From Acinetobacter sp. NIPH 2699 (GTDB taxonomy: Bacteria; Pseudomonadota; Gammaproteobacteria; Pseudomonadales; Moraxellaceae): a DNA stretch of 64,000 bases. The stretch covers positions 1 to 64,000 of the forward strand of contig NZ_JAKZGL010000008.1 of assembly GCF_022549355.1 (NCBI RefSeq), given 5' to 3'. Below are positions 1-9,100 of this stretch, in pieces. The translations under genes were made by a program, and so were the position numbers. The notes under the pieces are model-generated. The model worked only from the letters and a program-made list of their open reading frames with translations, was not told the DNA's origin and did no database searches. Each line of letters opens with the position of its first letter. Position 1 is the stretch's first letter.

Positions 1-67
1 ACTCAATCGGACTTTCTAAACGTTCTAAGTAAGCTTTTAATTGCGTTTTAATATTTTGATCTAACAT
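1..67 (-). CDS. ahpF: Alkyl hydroperoxide reductase subunit F, N-terminal fragment
   Basis: Only the first 22 codons lie in the window; the gene continues to the left. On the minus strand an ATG at 67 is preceded by TTTGGAGACATAG, a good ribosome-binding site. The peptide begins MLDQNIKTQLKAYLERL, which closely resembles the start of AhpF (E. coli MLDTNMKTQLKAYLEKL). AhpF is the flavoprotein disulfide reductase that recycles AhpC during peroxide detoxification in the cytoplasm. Its partner ahpC is on the same strand about 4 kb upstream, with unrelated genes between. The call rests on a short stretch, but the match is distinctive. Confidence 0.85.
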   Translation of the reverse strand, partial: MLDQNIKTQLKAYLERLESPIE

Positions 68-299
68 CTATGTCTCCAAATTCTCAACAATTCAAGTCGG
101 CTAAATTCATTCACTGAGGCTATAGTACGCAAAAGCACTAAATAGGTAAAACAGTATGTTTTTATTGGTTTGATCGGATAATTGAATTAATGGTGATTGT
201 GTAGAATTTTTAATCATCTATATGCTTAAAAGTTTGAGTACAATCGATCTTGTTATATAACTGCAATCATTTCATGGCATAACTAAAAAGGTAAGCGAC
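68..299. promoter_or_regulatory. Divergent intergenic region between ahpF and the DUF1653 gene
   Basis: This A/T-rich 232-bp stretch must carry the promoters of ahpF (leftward) and of the small DUF1653 gene (rightward). I looked for the four-part OxyR pattern (ATAG-N7-CTAT repeats). I found only scattered ATAG elements (122-125, 142-145) at the wrong spacing, so no operator is claimed. Confidence 0.4.
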
Positions 300-518
300 A
301 TGGCATTACAGCGTGGTATCTATCAACATTATAAAGGGCAGCTTTATCAAGTGTTTAATGTTGCTCGACATAGTGAAACAGAAGAAGAATTGGTGGTTTA
401 TCAATGCTTATATGGTGATTACTCAATGTGGGTACGTCCATTTGCCATGTTTACTGAAACGGTTCAACTTGATGATGGACGGATTATTCCACGATTTAAG
501 TTGGTACAAGCGACCTAA
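300..518 (+). CDS. DUF1653 domain protein
   Basis: A 72-residue protein that is a DUF1653 domain over its whole length: an N-terminal GIYQHYKGQLYQV strand pattern, then ELVVYQCLYGDYSMWVRPFAMFTETV and a closing PRFKLV. Such single-domain proteins are widespread in bacteria and their function is unknown. They form small beta-rich folds with no catalytic residues I can point to. The ATG has AAAAGG about 8 bases upstream. The O-methyltransferase gene starts 43 bases downstream on the same strand, so the two may be cotranscribed. Confidence 0.8.
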   Translation: MALQRGIYQHYKGQLYQVFNVARHSETEEELVVYQCLYGDYSMWVRPFAMFTETVQLDDGRIIPRFKLVQAT

Positions 519-561
519 ACTCGATATTTTTCTAGTTTGAGCATCATGGAGTATCAGAAAT

Positions 562-1149
562 ATGACCGACACTGTTTTTTTACAACGTATTGCTGATTTA
601 TATGATGAGTTTAAACAACATGATGCTCGACAGTCTGATCGTTTAAGGCGTTATCGTAATATCGAGGCAGAATCAGCAAAATTGCTGGCGATGCTGGTGC
701 GTACTCAGCAATCAAAACGTATTCTCGAAATTGGAACTTCCACAGGATATTCAACATTGTGGTTGGCTGAAGCAGCCAAAACTGTTCAGGGGACGGTATT
801 CACTTTAGAAATCAATGCATTTCGTAGTGCGCAAGCCAAAAAATATGCAGAAGATTTTGAGTTGGAAGGTTTTATTGATTTTTGGGTAGGTGATGCCGCT
901 GACTATTTGCAACAAGCAACGGAAGCTTTTGATCTAATCCTATTGGATGCGGAACGTGGTAGTTATGTGAGTTATTGGGAAGACTTAAAACGATTATTAC
1001 AATCTTCTAGCAGTACTTTAATTATTGATAATGTCATTTCACATCCCGCTGAAGTTAAACCCATACTTGATTTGATTAAACAAGATGAAGACTATATGAG
1101 TACGATTTTGCCTATCGGTGCTGGTTTATGTATGGTTGTTGTCAAATAA
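562..1149 (+). CDS. Class I SAM-dependent O-methyltransferase
   Basis: A 195-residue methyltransferase of the caffeoyl-CoA/catechol O-methyltransferase type. Motif I is RILEIGTSTGYSTLWLAEAA (about residues 53-72). An acidic residue follows at TLEINAF, where the ribose of S-adenosylmethionine would bind, and LILLDAER and LIIDNVISH supply the metal-binding Asp and Asp-Asn positions typical of the family. The protein is slightly short for the family and has no signal peptide, so it is expected in the cytoplasm. The substrate cannot be read from the sequence. A GGAG lies about 10 bases before the ATG. Its 3' end overlaps the 3' end of the convergent AraC regulator by 24 bases. Confidence 0.8.
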   Translation: MTDTVFLQRIADLYDEFKQHDARQSDRLRRYRNIEAESAKLLAMLVRTQQSKRILEIGTSTGYSTLWLAEAAKTVQGTVFTLEINAFRSAQAKKYAEDFELEGFIDFWVGDAADYLQQATEAFDLILLDAERGSYVSYWEDLKRLLQSSSSTLIIDNVISHPAEVKPILDLIKQDEDYMSTILPIGAGLCMVVVK

Positions 1150-2175
1150 CTGATTTCTGTTCTGATGCTCTAACCGATAGGTTTGTGGGCTACAACCTTG
1201 TATTTTATTAAAAGCACGGGTGAAGTTAGCAGGGTTTGAATAGCCCAACTCATAGGCAATATGTGTAATGGTAAAATTGGAATTCTCTAATAGATCGACT
1301 GCACGTTCGGTACTAATTTTTTGTTTTAATTGATGAAATTCAACACCGTACTTTTGTAGATAACGTTGCAGCGTTTTGGTTGAGATATTTAAGACTTTGG
1401 CACATTCCTTTAATGTTGGGATCTGATTGGCTTGACGTAACATCATACTGACCCATTCAACGATTTCACCTTGATGATAGATCTTCTGGATTTGCTCCTG
1501 ACAACGTTGCTCCACCACTTTTAAACTATGCGCATCAGCTAAAGGTAAGGGCAGTGCCAATTGTTGCTGATCAATCACCACGCGTATACCTGAAAGCCAC
1601 GTATAGTTAAAGTGGAAGTTGGCTTTCACCAAGGATAAGTAACGTTCTTGATAGCTTGGTTCTGAAATACTCAAATACACTTGGTAGCGTTGTAATTGCT
1701 GACCTGCCAATTCTAACAGGCTGTAATAAAACGCCACGGCAATCGCTTCAATATGAAATGCCAAACATTGCTTATTCATCTGCAAAATCGGTTCAAATAA
1801 GAGTTCAACCTTTTGCTGATTGATCGGAAATTGAATACTCAACTTAAAACTCGGCATAATCAGTCTAAAATATTGTGCAATCAGCCTAAGTGCATGTTCC
1901 AAGTTAGGACTGGTCATTAGCGCATAGCCAACTAAGCTATGTGAGCTGAGTTTTATATTTTTACCGAGTTCAAAGGCCAGGTCTTGGGTATTGGGCAGAC
2001 TTAAACCAATTTCAATGAATTGCTCAATTTGTTGAATCGATAATAATTCTGTTTTTGCCAGTTCTTGCTGCAATGCCATCAACAAATCATTATCGTATTG
2101 ATGCGTGCTGATTAAAATTTCAATCAGTCGTAAATAATAACGTGATGGAATAACAGGGATCTGTTGCTTTTGCAC
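1126..2175 (-). CDS. alkR: AraC-family regulator of alkane hydroxylase, AlkR-like
   Basis: A 349-residue AraC/XylS-type activator. The N-terminal two thirds is the ligand-binding part of the arabinose_bd type. The last about 100 residues hold the two helix-turn-helix motifs: TLKECAKVLNISTKTLQRYL, then ITHIAYELGYSNPANFTRAF before the signature GCSPQTYR. It is transcribed away from the alkane hydroxylase gene with only about 120 bp between the two starts. This is the alkR-alkM arrangement known from Acinetobacter baylyi, where AlkR activates alkM in response to medium-chain alkanes. The name rests on this context; the effector is inferred. A 21-bp direct repeat lies in the shared promoter region. 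Confidence 0.8.
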   Translation of the reverse strand: MQKQQIPVIPSRYYLRLIEILISTHQYDNDLLMALQQELAKTELLSIQQIEQFIEIGLSLPNTQDLAFELGKNIKLSSHSLVGYALMTSPNLEHALRLIAQYFRLIMPSFKLSIQFPINQQKVELLFEPILQMNKQCLAFHIEAIAVAFYYSLLELAGQQLQRYQVYLSISEPSYQERYLSLVKANFHFNYTWLSGIRVVIDQQQLALPLPLADAHSLKVVEQRCQEQIQKIYHQGEIVEWVSMMLRQANQIPTLKECAKVLNISTKTLQRYLQKYGVEFHQLKQKISTERAVDLLENSNFTITHIAYELGYSNPANFTRAFNKIQGCSPQTYRLEHQNRNQLFDNNHT

Positions 2176-2190
2176 AAGAAAAACTCAGTA

Positions 2191-2230
2191 AAGTCTTAAA
2201 ATGATAATACCAAGTCTTAAAATGATAATA
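2191..2230. promoter_or_regulatory. Direct-repeat operator between alkR and alkM
   Basis: Two perfect 19-bp copies of AAGTCTTAAAATGATAATA sit at 2191-2209 and 2212-2230. Their starts are 21 bp apart, two DNA helical turns. AraC-family activators commonly bind two direct half-sites with this spacing, on the same face of the helix. The second copy abuts the likely alkM promoter. I infer this is the AlkR binding site. Seen: the repeat and spacing. Inferred: the binding protein. Confidence 0.7.
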
Positions 2231-2297
2231 TAGAGGGGCGATGAAGGAACACAATCAATTCAAGCAAAACATTTTGTGTTTGATTGAGGAGTTTCTA

Positions 2298-3491
2298 ATG
2301 AATATGCATACTCAACTGGATGTCGAGCAAGCGACAACAACATTTAAGGATAAAAAACGTCATTTATGGCTATTGGGTTTAGCTGTACCGACCATTGCAA
2401 TGGGTGGTTTGGCAGGCTATCAATTTGGCCCTAAAAAAACTAAAAAGTTCTTCGCTTCATTTGGGCCATTATTTATTCATGGCGTTATTCCAACATTGGA
2501 TAAATTGATTGGTGAAGACACGGAAAACCCGCCACTAGATGCAATTGCAGATTTAGAAGCTGATCCGTATTACGCTCGTATTGTTAAACTTTTTATTCCT
2601 TTGCAATACGCGACCAATGTTTATGGGGCCTATTTAGCCAGTCGTAAAGACACGCCAGTCGCAGATCAAGTCTTACTGGGAACTTTGGTAGGAATGGTCA
2701 ATGGGATTGCCATTAATACTGCACATGAACTTAGCCATAAAAGTGGCAAGCTAGAACATTATTTATCACATTTGGCACTCGTACCATCAGGATATAACCA
2801 TTTCCGTATCGAACACCCTTATGGACATCACCGTCGTGTTGCGACACCTGAAGACCCAGCATCTTCACAATTTGGTGAGACTTTTTGGAAGTTCTTACCT
2901 CGTACAGTGGTTGGGAGTTTTAAGTCCGCGATTGAAATTGAAAAAAACCGCTTAGAACGTAAGAAACTGCCTTTTTTCTGCAAGGAAAATGAATTGATTC
3001 ATGGTTGGGCGATGTCTGCTGTATACCATGCAGCCATGTTTGCGAAATTTGGTGTGCGTTCCATCCCATTCCAAGTGACTCAAGCCACTTATGCGATTAC
3101 TTTATTTGAATCAGTGAATTATATTGAGCATTATGGTTTAAAGCGCGCAAAGAAAGAAAATGGCCAATATGAACGTACTTTGCCAGAGCATAGCTGGAAC
3201 AATAATAATGTAGTGACCAACTTGTTCTTGTACCAATTACAACGACATTCGGACCATCATGCAAATCCAGCTCGTAGCTTTCAAACCTTACGTCATTTTG
3301 AAGATGCGCCTCAGTTGCCCGCAGGTTATGGTGCAATGATCCTACCAGCATTTGTTCCGATATGGTGGTCGAAAATTATGGATGATCGAGTGGTGGAGCA
3401 CTACAATGGCGATCTAACTAAAATCAACATGCATCCGAGCGCTAAAGAAGAAATGTTTGAGAAATATGCTGAGCAAATTGATGTTGCGTGA
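2298..3491 (+). CDS. alkM: Alkane 1-monooxygenase (AlkB/AlkM family)
   Basis: A 397-residue integral-membrane non-haem diiron alkane hydroxylase, which oxidises the terminal methyl of n-alkanes to 1-alkanols with electrons from rubredoxin. The family's histidine boxes are all present: HELSH, EHPYGHHRRVATPEDPASS, NYIEHYGL and LQRHSDHHANP. Hydrophobic segments near residues 25-45, 95-115 and elsewhere fit the usual six membrane helices. I chose the ATG at 2298 because GAGGAG lies 7 bases before it. An in-frame ATG at 2241 would add 19 residues but has a poorer leader and would run through the operator flank. The gene is divergent from its presumed activator alkR and is followed by a strong terminator. 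Confidence 0.92.
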   Translation: MNMHTQLDVEQATTTFKDKKRHLWLLGLAVPTIAMGGLAGYQFGPKKTKKFFASFGPLFIHGVIPTLDKLIGEDTENPPLDAIADLEADPYYARIVKLFIPLQYATNVYGAYLASRKDTPVADQVLLGTLVGMVNGIAINTAHELSHKSGKLEHYLSHLALVPSGYNHFRIEHPYGHHRRVATPEDPASSQFGETFWKFLPRTVVGSFKSAIEIEKNRLERKKLPFFCKENELIHGWAMSAVYHAAMFAKFGVRSIPFQVTQATYAITLFESVNYIEHYGLKRAKKENGQYERTLPEHSWNNNNVVTNLFLYQLQRHSDHHANPARSFQTLRHFEDAPQLPAGYGAMILPAFVPIWWSKIMDDRVVEHYNGDLTKINMHPSAKEEMFEKYAEQIDVA

Positions 3492-3508
3492 TGAGTATTC
3501 GTGATACA

Positions 3509-3534
3509 AATCAGCCCAATAGGGCTGATTTTTT
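3509..3534 (+). terminator. Intrinsic terminator after alkM
   Basis: A 9-bp perfect stem AATCAGCCC/GGGCTGATT with an AATA loop, followed by TTTT. It sits 17 bases after the alkM stop and overlaps the last codon of the convergent KTSC gene, so it may end transcription from both sides. Confidence 0.85.
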
Positions 3535-3748
3535 ATGGTGATGCAGAAATAGAGAGCCGTTTAAAATGTAGATCAAACTCAAGATACTTTTGTACAAATG
3601 CGGCTTTGTCAGTAGAGCGGAGTAAATTATCGTAAATAAATTTTGGTACCGGATGATAAAGTTCACCTGAACCATTGTTATAAAATATTTTTAAATAACG
3701 TGAAGAAACGTCATATTTCCAAGAAGTGACAATAACAGTTTTTTCCAT
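3533..3748 (-). CDS. KTSC domain protein
   Basis: A 71-residue protein made of one KTSC domain, a short module also found appended to some lysyl-tRNA synthetases. Visible family features are VTSWKYDVSSRYLKIFYNN, then GELYHPVPKFIYDNLLRS and the C-terminal Y-x-K-x-F-type segment (here FVQKYLEFDLHF). The molecular role of stand-alone KTSC proteins is not established. The ATG at 3748 has a GGGGGC purine-rich stretch upstream. The gene is monocistronic, lying between the alkM terminator and the ahpC terminator. Confidence 0.75.
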   Translation of the reverse strand: MEKTVIVTSWKYDVSSRYLKIFYNNGSGELYHPVPKFIYDNLLRSTDKAAFVQKYLEFDLHFKRLSISASP

Positions 3749-3939
3749 ACATTTGCCCCCATATCAACAGTAGACCCATGTCCATATAAAAAACGCTTTA
3801 TTCCATAATTTGACAGTACTCCAACTTAGACAGGCTGACAATTGATAAATGAACTTTGCTATAAATTTATAAGTATAAGAATTGTAAAAAATTTGCTATC
3901 AAATCGAAGCGTAGATAACAGGGAATTTATACATATTTT

Positions 3940-3974
3940 AGTTAAAAAGAAACCACCCAAAAAAGGGTGGTTTC
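3940..3974 (-). terminator. Intrinsic terminator after ahpC
   Basis: A 10-bp perfect stem GAAACCACCC/GGGTGGTTTC with a six-base loop (stem bases 3949-3974). Read on the minus strand it is followed by TTTTT, 25 bases after the ahpC stop codon. Confidence 0.88.
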
Positions 3975-3999
3975 GGACTCATTTGTTGAATCTAATAAA

Positions 4000-4563
4000 T
4001 TAGATTTTACCAACTAAGTCGATAGATGGAGCAAGTGTTGCTTCGCCTTCTTTCCATTTCGCTGGGCAAACTTCACCTGGGTGGCTTGCTACGAATTGAG
4101 CAGCTTTAAGTTTACGTAAAGTTTCTGATACATCACGAGCAATTGAGTTGTCATGAATTTCAGCAGTTTTGATTACGCCTTCAGGGTTAATGATGAACGT
4201 ACCACGAAGTGCTAGACCAGCTTCTTCAATATGAACATCAAAAGCGCGTGTTAATTGATGAGTAGGATCACCAATTAATGGGAATTGAGCTTTACCAACA
4301 GCTGGAGAAGTTTCATGCCATACTTTGTGAGAGAAATGAGTATCAGTCGTTACGATATAAACTTCCGCACCAGCTTTTTTGAATTCTTCATAGTTGTCAG
4401 CAGCATCTTCAACTTCTGTTGGACAGTTGAATGTAAATGCAGCTGGCATAAAAATAAGAACAGACCATTTACCTTTAAGATCTGCTTCAGTTACTTGAAT
4501 GAATTCACCGTTACGGAATGCATCAGCTTTAAATGGTTTAACTTCAGTATTAATTAAGCTCAT
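4000..4563 (-). CDS. ahpC: Alkyl hydroperoxide reductase subunit C (peroxiredoxin)
   Basis: A 187-residue typical 2-Cys peroxiredoxin that reduces hydrogen peroxide and organic hydroperoxides and is recycled by AhpF. The peroxidatic cysteine is in AAFTFNCPTE (C47) and the resolving cysteine in HPGEVCPAKW (C166), the same positions as in E. coli AhpC. I start at the ATG at 4563, giving MSLINTEVKPF as in E. coli, with GGAG six bases upstream; an ATG four codons earlier is in frame but would include the ribosome-binding site. A terminator follows directly, so the gene is monocistronic and not joined to ahpF, which starts about 4 kb away on the same strand. Confidence 0.95.
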   Translation of the reverse strand: MSLINTEVKPFKADAFRNGEFIQVTEADLKGKWSVLIFMPAAFTFNCPTEVEDAADNYEEFKKAGAEVYIVTTDTHFSHKVWHETSPAVGKAQFPLIGDPTHQLTRAFDVHIEEAGLALRGTFIINPEGVIKTAEIHDNSIARDVSETLRKLKAAQFVASHPGEVCPAKWKEGEATLAPSIDLVGKI

Positions 4564-4868
4564 CATTGTCTCCATGATTGAGGTATATCTTTAAACTAGG
4601 AATGTGTTTACGAGATATAGAATAGATAATTTTTCATTATTGGGGAAATAGTATTTTTACATGACTGTAATCGGAAAAATGAATTGATCGATTTAAATCT
4701 ATATTTTCACCCAATCTATCCTGATTTGACTTCAAGTTCATGACGTCAAGATGACAGGACATTTTAAAATTAATGCGTTAGACAACATGCAGTCTATATC
4801 GTCAAAATTCAAGGGTAGAATTGAAAAATTTATAAAAAATGTTTAATTTCTAGACTATAATTTAATTT
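4564..4868. promoter_or_regulatory. Divergent promoter region of ahpC and the membrane hydroxylase gene
   Basis: About 300 A/T-rich bases. For the rightward gene a consensus TATAAT lies at 4856-4861, so transcription would begin very close to the GTG at 4869. For ahpC no clear promoter was assigned. ATAG elements near 4617, 4622 and 4648 do not have OxyR spacing. Confidence 0.4.
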
Positions 4869-6071
4869 GTGAGCTTTTTTGCTCGAGTAGATAGCGAATT
4901 AACACCAACAATGACTGATCAATTAAGAACAAAATTCGAAAACTTAGAACTGAATATGGGTTTGGGGAAAATTAGTGCTTTTATCTCAATGTCCTTGGGT
5001 TTGCTCAGTATATTCGGTGCTTTGTGTTTTCTATTTCCTACCGTATTCACGACACCAGAACTTCGCCCGTTTTATACGCAGCATTATGATATTTTCTATT
5101 TTAGCTTAATGTTCGGAATCGTCATCAGTGTGGGATTTGGCGTATTTAGTTCTATTGTTCGCCAAAATCGTTATGGATTTTATGGTCTATGCTTTGCTTT
5201 AGTTGCTGCGGTTCTCGGTTGTGGTTTGATCAAGGCACCGATGCTTCCAAGTCTTCCTTTTTATGCTGGAATTGATTATTTCGTATTGACGCTTGTGATC
5301 TTGGCACTGATTTTTATTCCACTTGAAGGTTTTTTTGCTAAAAATCCTGATCAAAAAATTCTACGCGTGGGGTGGGTGACGGATATGAAATATTTCATGT
5401 TTAGTCACATTGGTATTCAGTTATTCACTTTTTTAACCGTCATGCCGATCCAATATTGGATTACTCATCTACCCAACAATCCAATTGTTCCCTATGTGCA
5501 GGCACAACCGATTTGGCTGCAGTTTATAGAATTACTAATTGTTGTCGATTTTGTGGTGTATTGGCTGCATCGAGCGATGCATGAAGTGGATTTCCTGTGG
5601 CGTTTTCATGCCATTCATCACTCTACCGAATATATGGATTGGCTGGCATCTTCGCGTTTACATGCTGTTGAAGTGTTGATGACACGGTTTTTAGCAACTT
5701 TACCTATTTTTCTTTTGGGTTTTCACACCTCAGCCGTATTTGCCTATCTGATCTTTATTTCCTTTCACGCCATATTTATTCATTCCAATGTGCGTTTTCG
5801 TTTTCCTTATTTACGCTGGGTTATTGCGACACCTGAGTTTCATCACTGGCATCATTCTTCAGAGAAGCCTGCAATTGATAAAAATTATGCAGCATTTATC
5901 CCTGCCTATGATGTCATTTTTAAAAGCGTGTATATGCCAAATCATCTCGCAAGTGTATATGGTACGGTAGGCTATAAGATTCCAAATAGTTTTGTGAAAC
6001 AGTTTACTTGGCCCTTTAAAAAATACGTAAAACGTTTTCTCAAGCGCTTTGATTCGTCATCTAAATCTTAA
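4869..6071 (+). CDS. Sterol desaturase / fatty acid hydroxylase family membrane protein
   Basis: A 400-residue integral-membrane diiron oxygenase homologue. The N-terminal half has several hydrophobic helices (about residues 35-60, 72-92, 100-120, 130-155). The C-terminal half carries the family's histidine clusters: HRAMHEVDFLWRFHAIHHS, a lone SSRLHAVE, then FHHWHHSS and a NYAAFIPAYD segment. Members hydroxylate or desaturate sterols, fatty acids or other lipids; the substrate here is unknown. The GTG at 4869 lacks a ribosome-binding site and sits just after a TATAAT, so translation may instead begin at the ATG at 4911. It stands alone between divergent ahpC and hrpA. Confidence 0.8.
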   Translation: MSFFARVDSELTPTMTDQLRTKFENLELNMGLGKISAFISMSLGLLSIFGALCFLFPTVFTTPELRPFYTQHYDIFYFSLMFGIVISVGFGVFSSIVRQNRYGFYGLCFALVAAVLGCGLIKAPMLPSLPFYAGIDYFVLTLVILALIFIPLEGFFAKNPDQKILRVGWVTDMKYFMFSHIGIQLFTFLTVMPIQYWITHLPNNPIVPYVQAQPIWLQFIELLIVVDFVVYWLHRAMHEVDFLWRFHAIHHSTEYMDWLASSRLHAVEVLMTRFLATLPIFLLGFHTSAVFAYLIFISFHAIFIHSNVRFRFPYLRWVIATPEFHHWHHSSEKPAIDKNYAAFIPAYDVIFKSVYMPNHLASVYGTVGYKIPNSFVKQFTWPFKKYVKRFLKRFDSSSKS

Positions 6072-6183
6072 AGAGATTGATCAATCTGCATCAATTTCCC
6101 AGCAGGATTGGTGCAGTTACTTTGCATAGCAACACTTTAAAGCGTAAAATAGCCGATTATTTTATTTTCAGGAAAGCTGTTCA

Positions 6184-9100
6184 GTGCAGAGTCATTTAAA
6201 TGTAGATCAATGGGTTATGGCACGTGACCGTCACCGTTTAAATCGACTGCGTAAAGATAAAAAAACTGAAACAGCGGAAATTGAAAAGCTATTTGCACAA
6301 TCAAATCATAAAGTTAAGCAACGATTGGCACGACTTCCAAAGATCAAGCTCAACCAAGACTTACCTGTTACGCAATATGCGGATCGGTTGATTGAAGCGA
6401 TTCAAAAGCATCAAGTGATCATCGTGGCTGGGGAAACAGGCTCAGGAAAAACCACACAGCTTCCTCAGATTGCAATGCTGGCAGGTCGTGGTTTAACCGG
6501 TATGATTGGACATACTCAACCGCGTCGTTTGGCGGCACGTAGTGTATCGCAGCGTATCGCGGAAGAAGTAGGCGAAAAGTTAGGGGAATCAATCGGCTTT
6601 AAAATCCGTTTTACTGAGCAGGGATCACAAGACTCCATCGTTCGATTGATGACAGACGGTATTTTGCTGGCTGAACTGACGCATGATCGTTTTTTATCAA
6701 AATATGACACTATTATTATTGATGAAGCGCATGAGCGTTCGCTCAATATTGATTTTATCATGGGCTATTTAAAGCAGCTTTTGCCGAAACGCCCAGATTT
6801 AAAAGTGATCGTGACCTCTGCAACACTCGATGTAAATCGTTTTAGTCAATATTTTTACAATGCTCCCATTTTTGAAGTTGAAGGGCGTAGCTTTCCTGTT
6901 GAGCTTCGTTATCGTCCTATTTCCGAACTGAATATTGTCGGCAGTGATGACGATGAGTTTGATGATTTTGAAGAAAATCTACCGCGTGCGGTGGTACAAG
7001 CGGTAGAGGAATGTTTTGCTGATGCTGATAGCAAAGGTCATCCAGAACATGCTGATATTTTAATTTTTGCCAGTACTGAGCAAGAGATTCGAGAACTGCA
7101 AGAAACTTTGCAAAAATTTGGTCCTCGGCATACCGAAGTGCTTCCTTTATATGCACGTTTGGCGATTGCAGAACAACAAAAGATTTTTAGTCCGAGTGGA
7201 AAAGGACGACGGATTATTATTGCCACCAACGTTGCAGAGACGGCACTTACTGTGCCGAATATACGTTATGTGATAGACAGTGGTTTTGCGCGTCTTTCGC
7301 GCTATAACTATCGTTCGCGGGTACAACGTTTACCGATTGAAGCCATTTCACAGGCTGCGGCCAATCAGCGCAAAGGGCGTTGTGGACGTATCGCTGCGGG
7401 TGTGTGTATTCGTCTCTATAGTGAAGAGGATTTCCTCAGCCGCCCAGAATTCACTGAACCAGAAATTAAACGAACCAATCTCGCCTCTGTCATTTTACAA
7501 ATGCAAAGTTTAGGATTGGGGGATTTAGAGGATTTCGATTTCATCGAACCACCTGATTTTCGATTGGTTAATGATGGGCGTAAGTTATTGATTGAATTGG
7601 GGGCTTATAGTGAACATTCTCAATCTACCCTCAATAAGAAAGGTCATAAGGGGGGATTAACCAAAATCGGTCAAATGATGGCGCGGATGCCGATTGATCC
7701 TCGTTTGGCACGGATGATTATTGGTGGTGCACATTTTGGTGTGCTGAAAGAAGTGTTGGTGATTGTGAGTGCTTTGGCTGTTCAAGACCCGCGCGAACGT
7801 CCTGCTGATAAGCAAATGCAGGCGGATCAAAAGCATGCCTTATTTAAAGAAGCTGATTCTGACTTTTTATTCTATTTAAAGTTATGGGATACCTTACAAA
7901 CCAGTCCTGAGACACAATCAGAGAGTAAACGTCGTCAATTTGCGCGAAACCATTTTTTAAGTTGGTTGCGTTTACGCGAATGGAAACAAACCTATCAGCA
8001 ATTGGTTGAATTGGCTGAAAGTTTAAAACTGAGTTTTAATGAAAAAGCCGCCAATTATGAAAATCTACATCGGGCTTTATTAACCGGTTTACTCTCATTC
8101 ATCGCCAATAAAACCGATGAGCGAAATACCTTTATGGCAGTGCGTCAGCAGAAAGCTAAAGTCTTTCCAGCCAGCACTTTACATAAGACCAATACCGCTT
8201 GGGTGATGGCGTTTGAGATGGTGGAAACCTCGCAAGTCTATTTACGGACTTTGGCTAAAATTGATCCGGAATGGATTTTATTGGCTGCTGGTGATTTGTT
8301 GAAACACCACTATTTTGAACCGCACTGGTCGAAAAAAGCGGGTATCGTCAATGTTTATGATCAGATTTCATTGTTTGGTTTGATTGTTGAACCTAAGCGG
8401 CTCATCAATTTTGAAAAAGTGGATCAAGCTGCTGCACATGAAATCTTTTTACGTGATGCATTAACGACAGGTCATTTGGGTATTACACCACCATTTCTAA
8501 AACACAACTTATTAAAACTCGAAGAAGTTGAACGTGTTGAGGACAAATTACGTCGTCGTGATTTGGTGGTCGATGAAGAAACGATTTATCAGTTTTATGC
8601 CAATAAAGTTCCGACTGAAATTGCCAGCCGTCGTAGTTTTGAAGATTGGCGAGCAACGGTAGAACCTGAGACTCCACGCTATTTATTTGTCGATGATGAT
8701 GCGTTGTGGATGAATGATCGTCCAACCACGCAGCAGTTTCCTGACTATTTACATAATGGACAATTGCGCTTAGCGGCCAGCTATCGGTTTGACCCAAGTC
8801 ATGATGAAGATGGCGCGACAGTGAAAATTCCTGTGCAAGCCTTAGCACAAGTTGATGAAAATCAATGGTCATGGGGAATTCCAGGTTGGCGACAAAATTT
8901 AATTGAGGCGTTGTTAAAAGCATTGCCTAAAGATAAACGTCGTAACCTTGTACCGATTCCTGATACGACGAGAAAGTTGATACAGGGCGTAGATGCCGTT
9001 CATTTGCGAGCGCATCTCTTTAGTTATTTGGCCTTTGCTTTACGCGGTGAGCAAATCACCGAAAAAGATTTTTCTTTTGAAAGAATTGATCAATATCTGA

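Noticed and set aside
68..299. Possible OxyR operator upstream of ahpF (and similarly at 4617-4651 upstream of ahpC)
   Set aside because: ATAG elements are present but their spacing (20, 26 or 31 bp) does not fit the 22-bp periodicity of the four-part OxyR site.
8483..8923. A 146-codon minus-strand frame inside hrpA
   Set aside because: It is antisense to a conserved helicase gene, with His/Leu-rich composition typical of an antisense artefact and no ribosome-binding site or neighbours.
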